From contig NZ_JACCGK010000020.1 of NCBI RefSeq assembly GCF_013416325.1, positions 1 to 64,000 of the forward strand: a stretch of DNA of 64,000 nucleotides, read 5' to 3'. Positions 52,924 to 60,402 of the stretch are shown here, in pieces (the stretch's first letter is position 1; the number at the start of each line of letters is the position of its first letter). A program made the position numbers and the translations under genes. Below the pieces are notes generated by a model. The model searched no databases. It was given only the letters and a program-made list of their open reading frames with translations, and had not been told where the DNA came from. This DNA is from Vreelandella sedimenti. GTDB lineage: Bacteria > Pseudomonadota > Gammaproteobacteria > Pseudomonadales > Halomonadaceae.

Positions 52924-54222
52924 TCAAACCAAGAAAAGGTATCTTGTCGCAAACAGCAACGCCAAAATAATCACCGCCGGATTCAGGTCGGCAAAACGGC
53001 CCGACAACGTCTTGATCGCTACATAGCTAATAAAACCAAGCGCAATACCTTCAGCAATCGAAAACGTCAGCGGCATCGCCAGAGCGGCAATCAGTACCGG
53101 CGCGGCGTCGGTGGGGTCTTCCCAATTCGCGTGGGCCAAACTTCCTGCCATCAGTACTGCTACATACAGCAGCGCACCTGCAGTAGCGTAGGCCGGAATA
53201 GAACCCGCCAGCGGTGCGAAGAACAAACTGATCAGGAACAGAACGCCAACCACTACCGCCGTTAAGCCAGTACGGCCACCCGACGCGATACCCGCAGTAG
53301 ATTCAATGTAGCTCGTCGTGGTGGAAGTACCCAAGGCGGCCCCCGCCATTGACGCGGTGCTGTCGGCCATCATGGCGCGGCCAATGCGCGGTAACTTGCC
53401 ATCCTTGTCCAGCAGCTTGCCACGGTGGGCAACGCCTACCAGGGTGCCGGAGGTATCAAATAGATCCACAAACAGGAAGGCAAAAATCACGCTAAGCATC
53501 GCCACATCCAGCGCGCCCATCAAATCCATCGCCATAAAGGTAGGCGCAATAGAGGGTGGCATCGACATAAGCCCCCCGTACTCATTATGACCGAGTACCA
53601 TTGCAACAATAGTAATTCCCAAAATCCCGATCATGACGGCACCGGTCACTCGCAAGTAAGAGAGTGCGGTAATCACAAAGAAGCCTAGCAGTGCATAAAT
53701 AGCCGCGGGTTGGGAAAGATCACCTAAGGAAACAAAGGTCGCGGGGTTGGCAACCACAATACCGGCGTTCTTAAGCGCTATCATTGCCAGGAAAAGGCCA
53801 ATACCAGCGGCGATCCCCAGCCGTAACGTCATGGGAATGGAGTTAATGATCCACTCGCGAATTTTAAAAATACTCAACAAGAAGAACGTTAGACCTGAGA
53901 AGAACACCGCCCCCAGCGCGGCTTCCCAGGTATAGCCCATCCCCAGCACCACGCCGTAGGTGAAAAAGGCATTCAAACCCATGCCTGGCGCCTGAGCTAT
54001 CGGGTAGTTAGCCCACATCCCCATGACGAAACAGCCAATCGCTGCCGCTAGGCAAGTGGCGACGAACACCGCGCCGTAGTCCATCCCCGCTTCAGACAAA
54101 ATGCTCGGGTTTACAAAGATGATATAGGCCATCGTCAGGAAAGTGGTGATCCCGGCGATAACTTCTGTCTTCACGTTGGTTTTGTGCTCGGAGAGCTTGA
54201 AATAGTTATCCAGAAGTTTCAT
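52924..54222 (-). CDS. Purine permease, AzgA-like NCS2 family (probable adenine)
   Basis: 432-aa permease with about twelve to fourteen helices. The start KTNVKTEVIAGITTFLTMAY and the motifs STTTSYIESTAGIASGGRTG and FLFVDLFDTSGTLVG place it in the AzgA/AdeP/GhxP branch (adenine, hypoxanthine, guanine uptake). Its position just before apt points to adenine as substrate, which is inference. The 5' leader (54223-54420) has a 7-bp hairpin CGCTCGC/GCGAGCG (54300-54319) but no purine riboswitch that I can recognise; TATAAT on minus at 54426-54431 is a candidate -10. Confidence 0.87.
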   Translation of the reverse strand: MKLLDNYFKLSEHKTNVKTEVIAGITTFLTMAYIIFVNPSILSEAGMDYGAVFVATCLAAAIGCFVMGMWANYPIAQAPGMGLNAFFTYGVVLGMGYTWEAALGAVFFSGLTFFLLSIFKIREWIINSIPMTLRLGIAAGIGLFLAMIALKNAGIVVANPATFVSLGDLSQPAAIYALLGFFVITALSYLRVTGAVMIGILGITIVAMVLGHNEYGGLMSMPPSIAPTFMAMDLMGALDVAMLSVIFAFLFVDLFDTSGTLVGVAHRGKLLDKDGKLPRIGRAMMADSTASMAGAALGTSTTTSYIESTAGIASGGRTGLTAVVVGVLFLISLFFAPLAGSIPAYATAGALLYVAVLMAGSLAHANWEDPTDAAPVLIAALAMPLTFSIAEGIALGFISYVAIKTLSGRFADLNPAVIILALLFATRYLFLV

Positions 54223-54450
54223 GAATCTTTTAATCCTTAGCGCTAACGCCGCATGAGTATGCGTTCTGGTGCTGAGAAAAGCCGCACATACTACCGAAAC
54301 GCTCGCCGTGATGCGAGCGCCTCAGCGTAGCGACCAATGTTAGCGGAAATCGCCCGCCGCCTAATGTCTAGCAATCTTTAGGCCATAAATTAACCGATCG
54401 GTCAGCCCATTAACCAAAAAAGCTGATTATAGCCGTTGCCGCGTCACTTA

Positions 54451-55080
54451 CTAAACGCCGCTTTTTTGGGAAAGCACGCGCTCAACGGTTTCAACGATAA
54501 CCTGGGTTTGCGGGTCAATTTCAATATTGACCTGATCCCCGGGGGCTCGATCCTGAAGCGTGGTACGCGACAGTGTCTCAGGAATTAAATTGACGCTGAA
54601 CTCCACATCCCCGCTTTCAGCAGGGCGTACATCGCCAATGGTCAAGCTAATACCATCCACTCCGATATAGCCCTTTTCAAACACGAATCGGCCCAGTCGT
54701 TCCGGCAGCGAAAACCATAGCCGACGGTTGTTAGGCGCCTCTTCGATGGCCACCACTTCTGCCATGGAAATGATGTGGCCTGACATGGAGTGCCCGCCTA
54801 TCTCATCACCAAAGCGCGCCGCGCGCTCTATATTGACGCATTGTCCAGGGGTGATTGCACCAAGATTAGTCAATCGCAGCGTTTCACGCATCAAATCAAA
54901 ACTAACGCTATCCCCCTCTATGGCCGTTACCGTCAAGCAAACGCCGTTATGAGCAACAGACGCGCCGACCTCAAGCCCTTCGCGCATCGCGGGGGGCATT
55001 TCCAACACATGCACGCGAAAATCATCCAGCTCACGTACCGCCACAACCCTGGCTACCCCTTGCACAATGCCAGTAAACAT
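54451..55080 (-). CDS. ribE: Riboflavin synthase, alpha subunit
   Basis: 209-aa trimeric enzyme that dismutates two lumazine molecules to riboflavin. MFTGIVQGVARV is the invariant N terminus, so the ATG at 55078-55080 is used and the six upstream codons are dropped. The two lumazine-binding halves are visible: ASVAHNGVCLTVT and GGHSMSGHI, then GYIGVDGISLTIG. No other rib gene lies beside it. Confidence 0.95.
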   Translation of the reverse strand: MFTGIVQGVARVVAVRELDDFRVHVLEMPPAMREGLEVGASVAHNGVCLTVTAIEGDSVSFDLMRETLRLTNLGAITPGQCVNIERAARFGDEIGGHSMSGHIISMAEVVAIEEAPNNRRLWFSLPERLGRFVFEKGYIGVDGISLTIGDVRPAESGDVEFSVNLIPETLSRTTLQDRAPGDQVNIEIDPQTQVIVETVERVLSQKSGV

Positions 55081-55393
55081 AAGGCGCTTTCTCCTCATCT
55101 AATAAAAAGCCGTTTGACTCAAATAAGTCGTAAAGAGCAAGTAGCAAAAGCGCCCAATGAATGGCGCAACCTTGCTACTACTCCCTCACCGTTGTGCATT
55201 TTGCCTTGAGGTTTTTTTTGATCCCACCATTCTACGCCTTTGACTTTTCTATGGCTGCTTTCAACTCAAGGTAACTTCATCTAGCTGCACATCTTTAAAA
55301 AACGCACGCGCAGAATTAAAAACTTAATTATTTATAAAAAACAGAAAATAATGCTGACTCGACGACTTAAATCATAAAATCAGATGGATAAAA
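55081..55393. other. Non-coding region between ribE and the metNIQ leader
   Basis: The ribE side holds a two-part hairpin, GTAGCAA/TTGCTAC enclosing GCGCC/GGCGC (55141-55178). Next to it a CCTCA/TGAGG stem with an 18-nt loop ends in eight T on the plus strand (55184-55219). The next 170 nt are very AT-rich with A-tracts (55290-55390) directly upstream of the met promoter and could act as an UP element. No FMN riboswitch is evident. Confidence 0.45.
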
Positions 55394-55422
55394 TTGACAA
55401 GATAGCGACCTATCTCTAAAAT
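55394..55422 (+). promoter_or_regulatory. metNIQ promoter with spacer dyad
   Basis: TTGACA (55394-55399), 17-nt spacer, TAAAAT (55417-55422); the best sigma-70 match in the window. The spacer carries AGATAG-CGAC-CTATCT (55400-55415), a 6-bp dyad placed where a repressor would block RNA polymerase. It does not resemble a MetJ box (AGACGTCT). Transcription should start near 55429. Confidence 0.8.
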
Positions 55423-55436
55423 TTTTCGCAAATGTA

Positions 55437-55569
55437 ATGACGCCGATTTGTACCCAGATTGCGGGCGTCCACCTAGTCTATGGCTTAGTATTTAGCCTAT
55501 TGATTGAGTGAAGTGCAGCTAAACGGGTGTGTCCAGCGTTGATGGCCACCCATTGGGGTGGCCTTTTTT
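55437..55569 (+). promoter_or_regulatory. Candidate SAM-II/SAM-V-like riboswitch with attenuator
   Basis: P1 stem GACGCC (55439-55444) with GGCGTC (55464-55469). Its loop GATTTGTACCCAGATTGCG resembles the SAM-II loop. An inserted hairpin GGCT/AGCC follows (55482-55497). The downstream strand GCAGCTAAACGGGT (55515-55528) can form a pseudoknot: GCAG with TTGC (55459-55462) and GGGT with ACCC (55452-55455), leaving CTAAAC between, as in SAM-II. Expression platform: GGGTG (55525-55529) can alternatively pair with CACCC (55547-55551), which is the 5' arm of the terminator. SAM binding would thus favour termination before metN. Confidence 0.65.
55544..55569 (+). terminator. Intrinsic terminator before metN
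   Basis: GGCCACCC and GGGTGGCC form an 8-bp stem with an ATTG loop, followed by TTTTTT (55564-55569). There is no complete gene upstream on this strand, so it must end a leader transcript; this is the terminator arm of the riboswitch. Confidence 0.9.
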
Positions 55570-55645
55570 ATTTTCTATTCGATACTGGCCCTCCCCCAGC
55601 TTGCATCCCGCACTCCGTCTCCGGCCTACCGTTAAGGCAGACGCT

Positions 55646-56704
55646 ATGATTGAACTTAGCAACATCAGTAAAACCTATTTCAGTAACAACAAGGGCCGCG
55701 GCACTAATGCCGTCCATGCACTCAAAAATGCCACTCTCACTGTGCCCAAAGGCACTATTCACGGTGTCATCGGCCTCTCTGGGGCAGGTAAATCAACGCT
55801 AATTCGCTGCGTTAATCTCTTAGAGCGCCCCACGAGCGGCAGCGTCACGGTCGATGGTCAGGAAATGACGCAACTGAGTAACGCAGCGCTTAACCGTGCG
55901 CGTCACCGTATTGGCATGATTTTTCAACACTTTAATCTATTGACCACACGCACGGTGTTCGACAACGTTGCCCTGCCTCTAGAACTAATGGGGCAAAAAC
56001 GCCACACCGTCCGCGATCGCGTTATTCCCCTCCTGGAGATGGTAGGCCTAGCAGATAAAGCCAACCAGTACCCTGCTCAGCTTTCCGGCGGTCAAAAACA
56101 GCGGGTGGCGATTGCCCGGGCGCTAGCCAGCAAGCCACAGGTACTGCTCTGTGATGAGGCAACCTCTGCGCTAGACCCACAAACCACCAGCTCAATACTG
56201 GAACTGCTGCGCGATATTAACCATCAACTGGGCATTACCATCCTGCTGATCACCCATGAGATGGAAGTGGTTAAATCGATTTGCCACCGGGTGAGCTTGA
56301 TCTCGGACGGCGAACTGGTGGAAGACGCTGAAGTCGGCGACTTCTTTACCGCCCCTCGCACCCAGCTTGGTCGTGAGTTTCTTAACGACTTCCTCCAGCT
56401 AACACCGCCCAAAGAACTGATTGAGAGGCTCCTTGATGCCTCAGGCGAAAACACCCACCCAGTGGTACGCCTAACTTTCTCAGGCGATGCGGTCTCGACG
56501 CCGTTGATTTCCCGCCTTGCTCGGGAGTGCGGAGTCGATGTCAGCATTTTACAAGCAAAAGTAGAGTCGATTCAGGAGCGCACCCTGGGCCTGATGATTG
56601 CGGAACTGCTCGGTTCTCCGACGCAAACCCAGCAAGCCATGCACTATCTCGAATCTCATCAACTGCAAGTGGAGGTACTCGGCCATGTCCAGCGCAATGA
56701 TTGA
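55646..56704 (+). CDS. metN: Methionine ABC transporter ATP-binding protein
   Basis: 352-aa ATPase of the MetNIQ importer. Walker A GLSGAGKST is at 43-51, signature LSGGQKQRVAIAR near 148-160, Walker B VLLCDEATSALD near 168. The C-terminal NIL/ACT-like domain (about 275-350) binds methionine and causes transinhibition in E. coli. The frame is open upstream through the terminator, but MIELSNISKTYF at ATG 55646, with AAGG 8 nt before it, is the true start. The end overlaps metI by 20 nt. Confidence 0.95.
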   Translation: MIELSNISKTYFSNNKGRGTNAVHALKNATLTVPKGTIHGVIGLSGAGKSTLIRCVNLLERPTSGSVTVDGQEMTQLSNAALNRARHRIGMIFQHFNLLTTRTVFDNVALPLELMGQKRHTVRDRVIPLLEMVGLADKANQYPAQLSGGQKQRVAIARALASKPQVLLCDEATSALDPQTTSSILELLRDINHQLGITILLITHEMEVVKSICHRVSLISDGELVEDAEVGDFFTAPRTQLGREFLNDFLQLTPPKELIERLLDASGENTHPVVRLTFSGDAVSTPLISRLARECGVDVSILQAKVESIQERTLGLMIAELLGSPTQTQQAMHYLESHQLQVEVLGHVQRND

Positions 56705-57338
56705 TCTTATTTTACAGGCCACGCTGGATACCCTTTATATGGTGGCCGTATCAGGACTTATCTCTACCCTCGTCGGCTTGCCCCTTGGGGTAATGCTGTA
56801 CGTTACACGCCCACGACAAATATTGGCGAAGCCCGTACTTAATCAAGTACTGAGCATTATTACCAACGTTGGTCGCTCCATACCGTTTATTATTTTGATG
56901 GTGTCGATCATTCCTTTTACGCGCATGTTGGTGGGCACCTCGATTGGCATTAATGCCGCGTCGGTACCGCTCACGATTGCCGCTATTCCGTTTGTCGCTC
57001 GGCTTGTCGAGGCGGCGCTTAATGAAATCTCGCCAGGATTAATTGAAGCCGCCCAAGCCATGGGCGCAACGCCTTGGCAAATTATTCGCAAAGTGCTGAT
57101 TCCGGAAGCTCGCGGCGGGATCATGACGGGCTTAACCATTACCGTGGTCACGCTGATAAGTTACTCCGCCATGGCCGGCGCAGTGGGCGGCGGCGGTCTC
57201 GGCGACTTAGGTATCCGCTACGGCTATAACCGCTTCAACCCAACCATCATGCTGATTACTGTGGTGATTTTGGTCATCATGGTGCAGGGGTTTCAGAGCC
57301 TGGGTGACTACTTGGTACGCAAAAGCGATCGCAAATAG
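56685..57338 (+). CDS. metI: Methionine ABC transporter permease
   Basis: 217-aa permease with five helices. The EAA loop that contacts MetN is EAAQAMGATPWQIIRKVLIPEA near 127-148. GGAGG at 56671-56675 supports ATG 56685; ATG 56697 is an alternative. It overlaps metN and precedes metQ by about 100 nt. Length equals that of E. coli MetI (217). Confidence 0.95.
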   Translation: MSSAMIDLILQATLDTLYMVAVSGLISTLVGLPLGVMLYVTRPRQILAKPVLNQVLSIITNVGRSIPFIILMVSIIPFTRMLVGTSIGINAASVPLTIAAIPFVARLVEAALNEISPGLIEAAQAMGATPWQIIRKVLIPEARGGIMTGLTITVVTLISYSAMAGAVGGGGLGDLGIRYGYNRFNPTIMLITVVILVIMVQGFQSLGDYLVRKSDRK

Positions 57339-57441
57339 CCACGCGTTTATTTGCCATCCCTTTATAACTAAAATGCATTAGACAACGGTTTTTTATTGCC
57401 GCATCATTGCACCATCTATCAAAATGCCATTGGAGAGATTC

Positions 57442-58233
57442 ATGCAAAAACTGATTATTGGCAGCCTTACCGCCCTGGCGCTTGCCGTTAACGTCGCCAA
57501 TGCTGAAACGCGCAGCATCAAAATGGGCACCGTTGCGGGTCCTGAAACAGAAGTGATGGAAGTCGCGGCGCGCATTGCCAAAGAAGAGTACGACCTTGAT
57601 GTAGAAATCATCGAGTTCACTGATTACGTTACCCCGAATGCAGCCCTGGCAGACGGCAGCCTAGACGCCAATGCCTATCAGCATGAGCCCTACTTACAGT
57701 CGATGGTCGACGATCGTGGCTATGACCTGGCAATCGCTGGTTACACCTTCGTCTACCCTATTGGCGCTTACTCAGAAAAATACGATAGTATCGACGACCT
57801 GCCTGACGGCGCACAAATCGCATTGCCCAACGACCCTTCAAATGAAGGTCGCGCGCTTATCCTGATGCACAACGAAGGCCTGATCACCCTTAACGATCCA
57901 GAATTTCTCGAATCAACACCGATCGATATCGCTGAAAACCCCCGCGACTTTCGTTTCCGCGAAATTGAAGCCGCCCAGCTCCCCCGCGTGCTGCCCGATG
58001 TCGACATGGCGTTCATCAACAACACCTTCGCTCAGCCTGCTGGCCTAAGCCTGGATGACGCCTTGATTAAAGAGGGCCCTGAGTCTCCTTACGTCAACCT
58101 GATCGCGGTTCGCGGTGGTGACGAAGAGCGTGAAAAGATTCGTCAGTTGGTCGACGCCTATCAGCGCGATGAAGTAATCGAAAAAGCGGAAGAGCTCTTT
58201 AAAGGTGCGGCGGTACCTGGCTGGATCGAGTAA
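57442..58233 (+). CDS. metQ: Methionine-binding protein of the MetNIQ system
   Basis: 263-aa substrate-binding protein of the NlpA/MetQ family. It has a Sec signal peptide (about 1-22, cleavage after VANA) and the family segments KMGTVAGPETEVME, DYVTPNAALADGSLDAN and AFINNTFA. No cysteine follows the signal peptide, so it should be a free periplasmic protein and not a lipoprotein like E. coli MetQ. GGAGAG upstream supports ATG 57442 over one 18 nt earlier. Ligand choice (L-methionine or derivatives) rests on gene context. Confidence 0.93.
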   Translation: MQKLIIGSLTALALAVNVANAETRSIKMGTVAGPETEVMEVAARIAKEEYDLDVEIIEFTDYVTPNAALADGSLDANAYQHEPYLQSMVDDRGYDLAIAGYTFVYPIGAYSEKYDSIDDLPDGAQIALPNDPSNEGRALILMHNEGLITLNDPEFLESTPIDIAENPRDFRFREIEAAQLPRVLPDVDMAFINNTFAQPAGLSLDDALIKEGPESPYVNLIAVRGGDEEREKIRQLVDAYQRDEVIEKAEELFKGAAVPGWIE

Positions 58234-58259
58234 TACCAAGCACTCGCACCAATAAATGA

Positions 58260-58311
58260 CATCAGGCCGACACGCATAGGTAACCCCTTCTGCAAGCGTG
58301 TCGGCCTGATG
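58260..58311. repeat. Long perfect hairpin between metQ and the msr gene
   Basis: CATCAGGCCGACACGC (58260-58275) and its exact complement GCGTGTCGGCCTGATG (58296-58311), 16 bp with a 20-nt loop. No T-run follows, so it is more likely an mRNA stability or attenuating element than a terminator. Confidence 0.7.
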
Positions 58312-58334
58312 CGTTAGTAGAATAGGAGCACCTT

Positions 58335-58814
58335 ATGCAAAACAGTGTTGACTACCCTTTCCTCAATCGTCAGCTTGAAGCGCTACTCGACACACGTGAC
58401 TGGCTGACTAATAGCGCTCAAACCTGCGCCTTTATTCAGCAGCAGTTAAGCGACTTAAACTGGGTGGGCTTTTATCTTCAGCGTCAGCCTGGTGTGTTAG
58501 GTTTAGGCCCTTTTCAGGGGCAACCTGCCTGCCATCCTATTCCTTTCAGTAAAGGCGTGTGCGGTGCAGCCGCACGCCAGCAAATCACCCAGCGAGTAGA
58601 CGATGTGCATGCCGTGGCTGATCATATTGCCTGTGATGCCAATTCGCGCTCCGAGCTAGTAGTACCCATTGCGGTCAATGGAACGCTATGGGGCGTACTT
58701 GACCTGGATAGCCCTCTCAAAGCGCGCTTTACCCCACAAGACCAAGCAGGCATTGAAGCACTCGTCGCCACATTTATGCGTCAGACAGTGCTGCCCGACT
58801 TAATTGAAGGCTAA
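58335..58814 (+). CDS. msrC: Free methionine-(R)-sulfoxide reductase (GAF domain)
   Basis: 159-aa GAF-fold enzyme (fRMsr, YebR/MsrC) that reduces free L-methionine-R-sulfoxide. The three functional cysteines C66, C76 and C100 (GQPACHPIP, KGVCGAA, HIACD) each lie 18 residues before the E. coli positions 84, 94 and 118, so the catalytic set is complete. DWLTNSAQTCAFIQQ and NWVGFYL precede them. AGGAGC sits before the ATG. Placement after metNIQ couples uptake of methionine with repair of its oxidised form. Confidence 0.92.
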   Translation: MQNSVDYPFLNRQLEALLDTRDWLTNSAQTCAFIQQQLSDLNWVGFYLQRQPGVLGLGPFQGQPACHPIPFSKGVCGAAARQQITQRVDDVHAVADHIACDANSRSELVVPIAVNGTLWGVLDLDSPLKARFTPQDQAGIEALVATFMRQTVLPDLIEG

Positions 58815-58840
58815 AACTAAAAAACGTTAAAACACCCATA

Positions 58841-58878
58841 CAAAAGCACCCCGTGCAATAAATGCCGGAGTGCTTTTG
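58841..58878. terminator. Bidirectional terminator between msrC and the tRNA genes
   Basis: CAAAAGCAC (58841-58849) and GTGCTTTTG (58870-58878) form a 9-bp stem, extended inside by CCG/CGG. The stem itself ends in TTTT on both strands. It can end msrC (plus) and the tRNA transcript (minus). Confidence 0.75.
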
Positions 58879-58886
58879 ATGTCATC

Positions 58887-58963
58887 TGGTAGGACCAGGC
58901 GGATTTGAACCGCCGACCTCCACGATGTCAACGTGGCGCTCTAACCAACTGAGCTATGGTCCT
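58887..58963 (-). tRNA. tRNA-Val (GAC), copy 2 of the transcript
   Basis: 77 nt including encoded CCA. Acceptor AGGACCA pairs with TGGTCCT; D arm GCTC/GAGC; anticodon stem CCACG/CGTGG with loop TTGACAT, anticodon GAC at its centre; T arm GGCGG/CCGCC with TTCAAAT; discriminator A. Reads GUC/GUU valine codons. Confidence 0.96.
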
Positions 58964-58985
58964 GAAAAGAGGTGTGGCATAAGGC

Positions 58986-59062
58986 TGGTAGAACCAGGCG
59001 GATTTGAACCGCCGACCTCCACGATGTCAACGTGGCGCTCTAACCAACTGAGCTATGGTTCT
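58986..59062 (-). tRNA. tRNA-Val (GAC), copy 1 of the transcript
   Basis: 77 nt with CCA, identical to the neighbouring copy except that acceptor AGAACCA pairs with TGGTTCT: pair 3-70 is A-U here and G-C in the other copy. The two genes are 22 nt apart and surely share one precursor. Confidence 0.96.
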
Positions 59063-59295
59063 ATTGCGCTATCTGTTCTATTGCGCTATCTGAGGTGTGC
59101 TACTGGATAGCCGCGCGCCTTGCAACGGATGCATATCTTACGCTCTTATCACTGAATTGCAAGTTCTTTTCCATTGCGCGCCCTCTCTCGCCAGCCTTAA
59201 CCCCATTACGAATAGATGTTCAATTCGACACTTGCAAGCTTCTAGCGCTAGGCTTAGCGCTTCAATGTACTGGGTGTTCTATAGGGAGATAAACC

Positions 59296-60366
59296 ATGCT
59301 GGGTATTTTGCTAGGAAGCATAGCGGTCGTACTGTTATTGGCGACGCTGATTGCAAGAATACATTTACACTGGTGGTGGATCCGCAGTTTTGAATTTCCA
59401 CGCCTGCAGATCGCTTTCCTAGCTTTAATCACTTGGCTATTAGCCGCTATCTTCGTTGAGCCTGGCCCTTGGCTATGGGTAGCCCTGCTCACCTCCGGCA
59501 TCACTTTATTGTTTCAAATCTACTATATTCTGCCCTGGACACCGCTTTGGCCGGTGCAGGTCAAGGCGGCGAAGAGTAACGATTCAGATAAAACGATCAC
59601 GCTGCTGATCGCTAACGTGCTGACCCCTAACCGACAGGCCCAAGCGCTGATAGATATGATCAAACAGCATCAGCCCGACATAGTACTGACCCTGGAGTCA
59701 GACCAGTGGTGGCAAGATCAGTTAGATCCGGCGCTCGCAGAGCAGTGGCCGCACAGCGTTAAAATCCCGCTCGACAACCTTTACGGCATGCATCTTTACT
59801 CGCACCTGGAGCTCTCTAACACTTCGGTGGAGTGGCTAATTCAGGACGACATCCCGTCTATTCATACCCGAGTGACGCTTGCTAACGGCGATAGCATTCG
59901 CTTTTACGCGCTACATCCCCGTCCACCGGCCCCCAGCGAGAGTGAAAAATCCCTTTGGCGGGATGCTGAACTGCTACTGGTCGGCAAGAAAATTCATGAA
60001 GACCCCCAAGCAACCTTGGTCGCCGGGGATCTGAACGATGTAGCGTGGTCGCGCACTACGCGACTTTTCTGCCGCGTTGGCGGCATGCTCGACCCACGCC
60101 GGGGACGTGGTTTATTCAGCACCTTCCACGCCAAATATCCCGTGCTGCGCTGGCCCCTTGACCACATTTTTGTGACCGAACACTTCACCTTAGTCGGCAT
60201 GCAGCGCCTGAGTTACTTCGGATCCGACCACTTCCCGATACTGGCCACCTTTTGCTACCGCCCCTCGCGTCAAGATGAGCATGAAACGCCTGAAGCCGAT
60301 GCCGAGGAGCGCAGTGAGGCCAGCGAAACGATTCAGGAAGGTAAAACCGAAAAGCAGGAAACCTGA
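59296..60366 (+). CDS. Membrane-anchored endonuclease/exonuclease/phosphatase (EEP) family protein
   Basis: 356 aa. Three N-terminal helices (about 1-75) resemble the anchors of YafD-like EEP proteins, followed by the EEP domain (about 95-325). Catalytic motifs: LLIANVLTPNRQ, TLESDQWW, ATLVAGDLNDVAW (the GDxN pair) and the terminal YFGSDHFPIL with the SDH triad. The metal-dependent phosphodiesterase fold is clear, but the substrate (nucleic acid or phospholipid) is not. The acidic low-complexity tail (about 330-356) is unusual. It stands alone. Confidence 0.85.
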   Translation: MLGILLGSIAVVLLLATLIARIHLHWWWIRSFEFPRLQIAFLALITWLLAAIFVEPGPWLWVALLTSGITLLFQIYYILPWTPLWPVQVKAAKSNDSDKTITLLIANVLTPNRQAQALIDMIKQHQPDIVLTLESDQWWQDQLDPALAEQWPHSVKIPLDNLYGMHLYSHLELSNTSVEWLIQDDIPSIHTRVTLANGDSIRFYALHPRPPAPSESEKSLWRDAELLLVGKKIHEDPQATLVAGDLNDVAWSRTTRLFCRVGGMLDPRRGRGLFSTFHAKYPVLRWPLDHIFVTEHFTLVGMQRLSYFGSDHFPILATFCYRPSRQDEHETPEADAEERSEASETIQEGKTEKQET

Positions 60367-60402
60367 ACCCGGGAGGCCTAAAGATAGCTGACCTTAAACG
60401 TG

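Noticed and set aside
54223..54450. Purine riboswitch in front of the adenine permease
   Set aside because: No conserved purine-aptamer core (kissing loops, TATA-type junctions) could be found.
55081..55260. FMN riboswitch in front of ribE
   Set aside because: The conserved RFN segments (such as AGGGTGAAATTCCC-like runs) are absent.
55437..55511. 24-codon frame (MTPICTQIAGVHLVYGLVFS...) after the met promoter, a possible leader peptide
   Set aside because: No Shine-Dalgarno, almost no leader before it, and no methionine codons beyond the start; the same bases are better explained by the riboswitch P1 and loop.
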